Below, piece by piece: positions 62,044 through 64,000 of a DNA stretch of 64,000 nt. The stretch covers positions 1-64,000 of the forward strand of contig JAJRVQ010000134.1 of assembly GCA_024277255.1 (NCBI GenBank), written 5' to 3'. The first letter of the stretch is position 1. Each line of letters opens with the position of its first letter. The stretch is from Acidobacteriota bacterium. Its GTDB lineage: Bacteria > Acidobacteriota > Thermoanaerobaculia > Multivoradales > SZUA-115. The position numbers were made by a program, and so were the translations under genes. The notes under the pieces were generated by a model. It was not told where the DNA came from. It ran no database searches and saw only the letters and a list, made by a program, of their open reading frames with translations.

Positions 62044-64000
62044 CTAATCACCGAAACGTGCGCGGTGCTCCGCTTTGTCCACCACCATCTCCGTCAGCCG
62101 GGCGCTGCGCCCGACAACACGGTGAATCGCCTGCAGCAAACCGAGGCGATTGCGCCGCAGCTCTTCATCCTCGTCCATGACCAGTACCTCGGCGAAGAAA
62201 CGATCGAGCACTCCGGCCAACTCGGCGGTGCGCCGCAGACAGGCCTCGTGATCGCCGGCCGCAGCCGCCTCCTCGACCTCGTTCTTGAGGTCGGAAAAAG
62301 CGACGAAGAGCTCTTTCTCAGCGGGTTCCACCAAGCGCCCCTCATCCAAGTCATACTCCTGAGAGTCTTTGAGGATGTTGAGAATCCGCTTGGCGGAGAG
62401 CACCAGCGAGAGAAATTCCTTCTGCTCACGAACGGCGTGCAGGGCCTCGACCCGCGCCTTGAGGTCCGGTAGGTTGTTGCCACCGACGGCCAGCGCGGCC
62501 TCGATCTCGTCGTAGGCGAAGCCGCTGAGCCCGAGGACGTGGCGCACCCGATCGAAGAGGAAGGGACGCAGAGATTCCAGAATCTCCTCGCCGCTCTTGT
62601 CGAGCTTGTCGCCGTAGAGGCGCGCCGCTTTGGCCGCCAGTAGATCGAGGTCGACCGGCATACCGCCATCGAGAGCGATGCGCACCACGCCCTGTGCCGC
62701 ACGCCGCAGGCCAAAGGGATCGCGACTGCCGGTGGGGATCAATCCGAGACCGAAAATCCCCACCAGGGTATCGATGCGATCGGCCAACGCGGTGACCATT
62801 CCGGTGCGGCCGCGCGGAATCGGATCCTCTGTCGAGGCCGGCAGATACTGGTCGTAGATCGCCTGCCAGACCTCTTCGGCCATACCGTCTTCACGGGCGT
62901 AGATGCCGCCCATCACCCCTTGCAGGGAGGTGAACTCCTTGACCATTTCGGTGGTTAGATCGACCTTCAGGTGGCGGGCAGCTTGCGCGGCCGCTGCCTC
63001 TTGCTCCTCCCAGCCGAGGCTGCGGCACAGCAGCGCGGCCAGATCGGCCAGACGCTCGGCCTTCTCCGCATAGCTGCCGAGCTTCTCGTGAAAAGTGAGA
63101 TGAGCCAGATCGCCGCCACGCTCTTCCAGCGACCTCTTGCGGTCCTCGTGAAAGAAGAAGCGGGCATCGGCGAGACGGGCGGCCACCACCCACTCGTTGC
63201 CGACGCGCACCCGGTCGCTGGGATCGTCGGCGCGATCCATCACCGTCAAGAAGGCCGGCAGCAAACGCGATGGGTTTTCATCGGCCGCCTCTTCGCTCCC
63301 CTCTTCGCCCACGGCCTCGACGGAAAAGGCGCTCTGATGGTCGCGCAGGCTGGCGATCAACACCTCGCGCGGCAGTTCGAGGAACTCCGCGTCGAAGGAG
63401 CCGTGCATCAAGCCGGGGATCTCGCAGATCGCCACCAGCTTGTCGAGCAGTTGCGGATCCTCGACCGGCCGGCCTCCCAGCTCGGCGGCGGCTGCGATCA
63501 TCGCCTGGGAGAGAATTCGCCGCCGCTCGTCGGGCTGAGCTTCGATCCCCAACTTCGCCAGTTTGCGCCGGTATTCCGCCGCTCCTCGCACCGAGAAGGA
63601 TCGCGGAGACAGGATGCTGTGGCCACAGGTCTGCGCCCCGGACTCGACTCCGAAAAGCTCGAAGGGAACGACCTTGCCGTCGAACAGGGCCACGATGCCG
63701 TGGATCGGCCTCGCCCACGGGCCATAGCCATCCCCCCACACCATCGACTTCGGCCAGCTGATTTCGCGCAGTATCTTGGGCAGCAACTCCGCCAAGACCT
63801 CTTCGGTCTCAAGACCGCGGATCGATTGCGTGGCGGCCAGGTACTCGCCCTTGTCCGTGGTGATGCGCTCCACTTGATCCGCCTCCAAGCCGCAACGGCG
63901 GGCGAAGCCGACCAGTGCCGGGGTCGGCGAGCCGTCCTCTTTGAAGGCGACCCGGACCGGCGGCCCGACCACCTGCTCTTCGCGGTCCGGCTCCTTGAGC
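62044..64000 (-). CDS. glyS: Glycyl-tRNA synthetase beta subunit (N-terminus outside window)
   Basis: The frame is open through the right edge, so the start lies beyond base 64000; about 651 residues are visible of the usual 690 or so. EEQVVGPPVRVAF at the edge, YLAATQSIRGLETEEV, SMVWGDGYGPWARPIHGIVA and LSPRSFSVRGAAEY match GlyS. The C-terminal anticodon-binding part has TALADRIDTLVGIFGLGLIP, SRDPFGLRRAAQGVVRI and a DALRP-like helical end. With GlyQ, presumably just upstream and outside, it forms the alpha2-beta2 enzyme charging tRNA-Gly. ppdK follows after 75 bases. Confidence 0.96.
   Translation of the reverse strand, partial: LKEPDREEQVVGPPVRVAFKEDGSPTPALVGFARRCGLEADQVERITTDKGEYLAATQSIRGLETEEVLAELLPKILREISWPKSMVWGDGYGPWARPIHGIVALFDGKVVPFELFGVESGAQTCGHSILSPRSFSVRGAAEYRRKLAKLGIEAQPDERRRILSQAMIAAAAELGGRPVEDPQLLDKLVAICEIPGLMHGSFDAEFLELPREVLIASLRDHQSAFSVEAVGEEGSEEAADENPSRLLPAFLTVMDRADDPSDRVRVGNEWVVAARLADARFFFHEDRKRSLEERGGDLAHLTFHEKLGSYAEKAERLADLAALLCRSLGWEEQEAAAAQAARHLKVDLTTEMVKEFTSLQGVMGGIYAREDGMAEEVWQAIYDQYLPASTEDPIPRGRTGMVTALADRIDTLVGIFGLGLIPTGSRDPFGLRRAAQGVVRIALDGGMPVDLDLLAAKAARLYGDKLDKSGEEILESLRPFLFDRVRHVLGLSGFAYDEIEAALAVGGNNLPDLKARVEALHAVREQKEFLSLVLSAKRILNILKDSQEYDLDEGRLVEPAEKELFVAFSDLKNEVEEAAAAGDHEACLRRTAELAGVLDRFFAEVLVMDEDEELRRNRLGLLQAIHRVVGRSARLTEMVVDKAEHRARFGD

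Noticed and set aside
1-64000. rRNA, tRNA, CRISPR arrays, insertion sequences, phage genes and attachment sites
   Set aside because: Looked for by eye on both strands and not found. A covariance-model scan could still reveal a small RNA that I cannot see.

Overview
The window looks like a contiguous piece of a high-G+C, Gram-negative, aerobic bacterial chromosome. Most genes have signal peptides typical of diderm bacteria, and there is a secretin, a lipoprotein peptidase, an acyl-CoA oxidase and an acyl-CoA dehydrogenase. Three features make me think of Acidobacteriota, class Thermoanaerobaculia or a close relative: secreted proteins with a duplicated 'FWFF...VKVLDG...NG.FW.FYASLTN' module, a protease ending in a 'DGFE.GN.S.WS' tail, and a class I HMG-CoA reductase. 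The taxonomic call is inference only. I saw no rRNA, tRNA, CRISPR array, insertion sequence or phage gene. Genes are tightly packed and no gene-free stretch exceeds 300 bases.

Layout. 1-4744: the end of an AMP-forming ligase, guaB, an ATP-grasp gene and a DinB-like gene. 4977-6688: three unrecognised minus-strand genes of visibly lower G+C. 6825-14146: a secretome block on the minus strand (a 1355-residue carboxypeptidase-regulatory-repeat protein, a small RTX-like calcium-binding protein, a subtilisin-like protease). 14272-20243: an acyl-CoA oxidase with an N-terminal TerB-like domain, a secreted beta-rich protein and an orphan secretin. 20246-26383: a PlsB-like acyltransferase, a small membrane protein, a glycosyltransferase/epimerase pair and a large secreted protein. 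26395-32881: a minus-strand run rimO-ribF-trxA-M24 peptidase-HerA-like ATPase. 33018-37560: three overlapping exported amidohydrolase-fold genes.

37674-44205 is the most notable block, an isoprenoid cluster: short-chain prenyl diphosphate synthase, type 2 IPP isomerase, an in-frame fusion of HMG-CoA reductase with mevalonate kinase, a diphosphomevalonate-decarboxylase-family enzyme with an altered lysine motif, and an isopentenyl phosphate kinase. There is no phosphomevalonate kinase here. The set reads as an alternative mevalonate route: mevalonate to mevalonate 5-phosphate, decarboxylation to isopentenyl phosphate, then phosphorylation to IPP, isomerisation and chain elongation.

44293-64000: an M1 aminopeptidase lipoprotein, a VLCAD-like acyl-CoA dehydrogenase with a palindrome-rich upstream region, asnS, an AbiL/RloAB-type ATPase-TOPRIM pair with its own promoter, the mutL-rnc operon, a threonine-aldolase-like PLP enzyme, a SWIM-SNF2 helicase, ppdK, and the C-terminal part of glyS running off the right edge.
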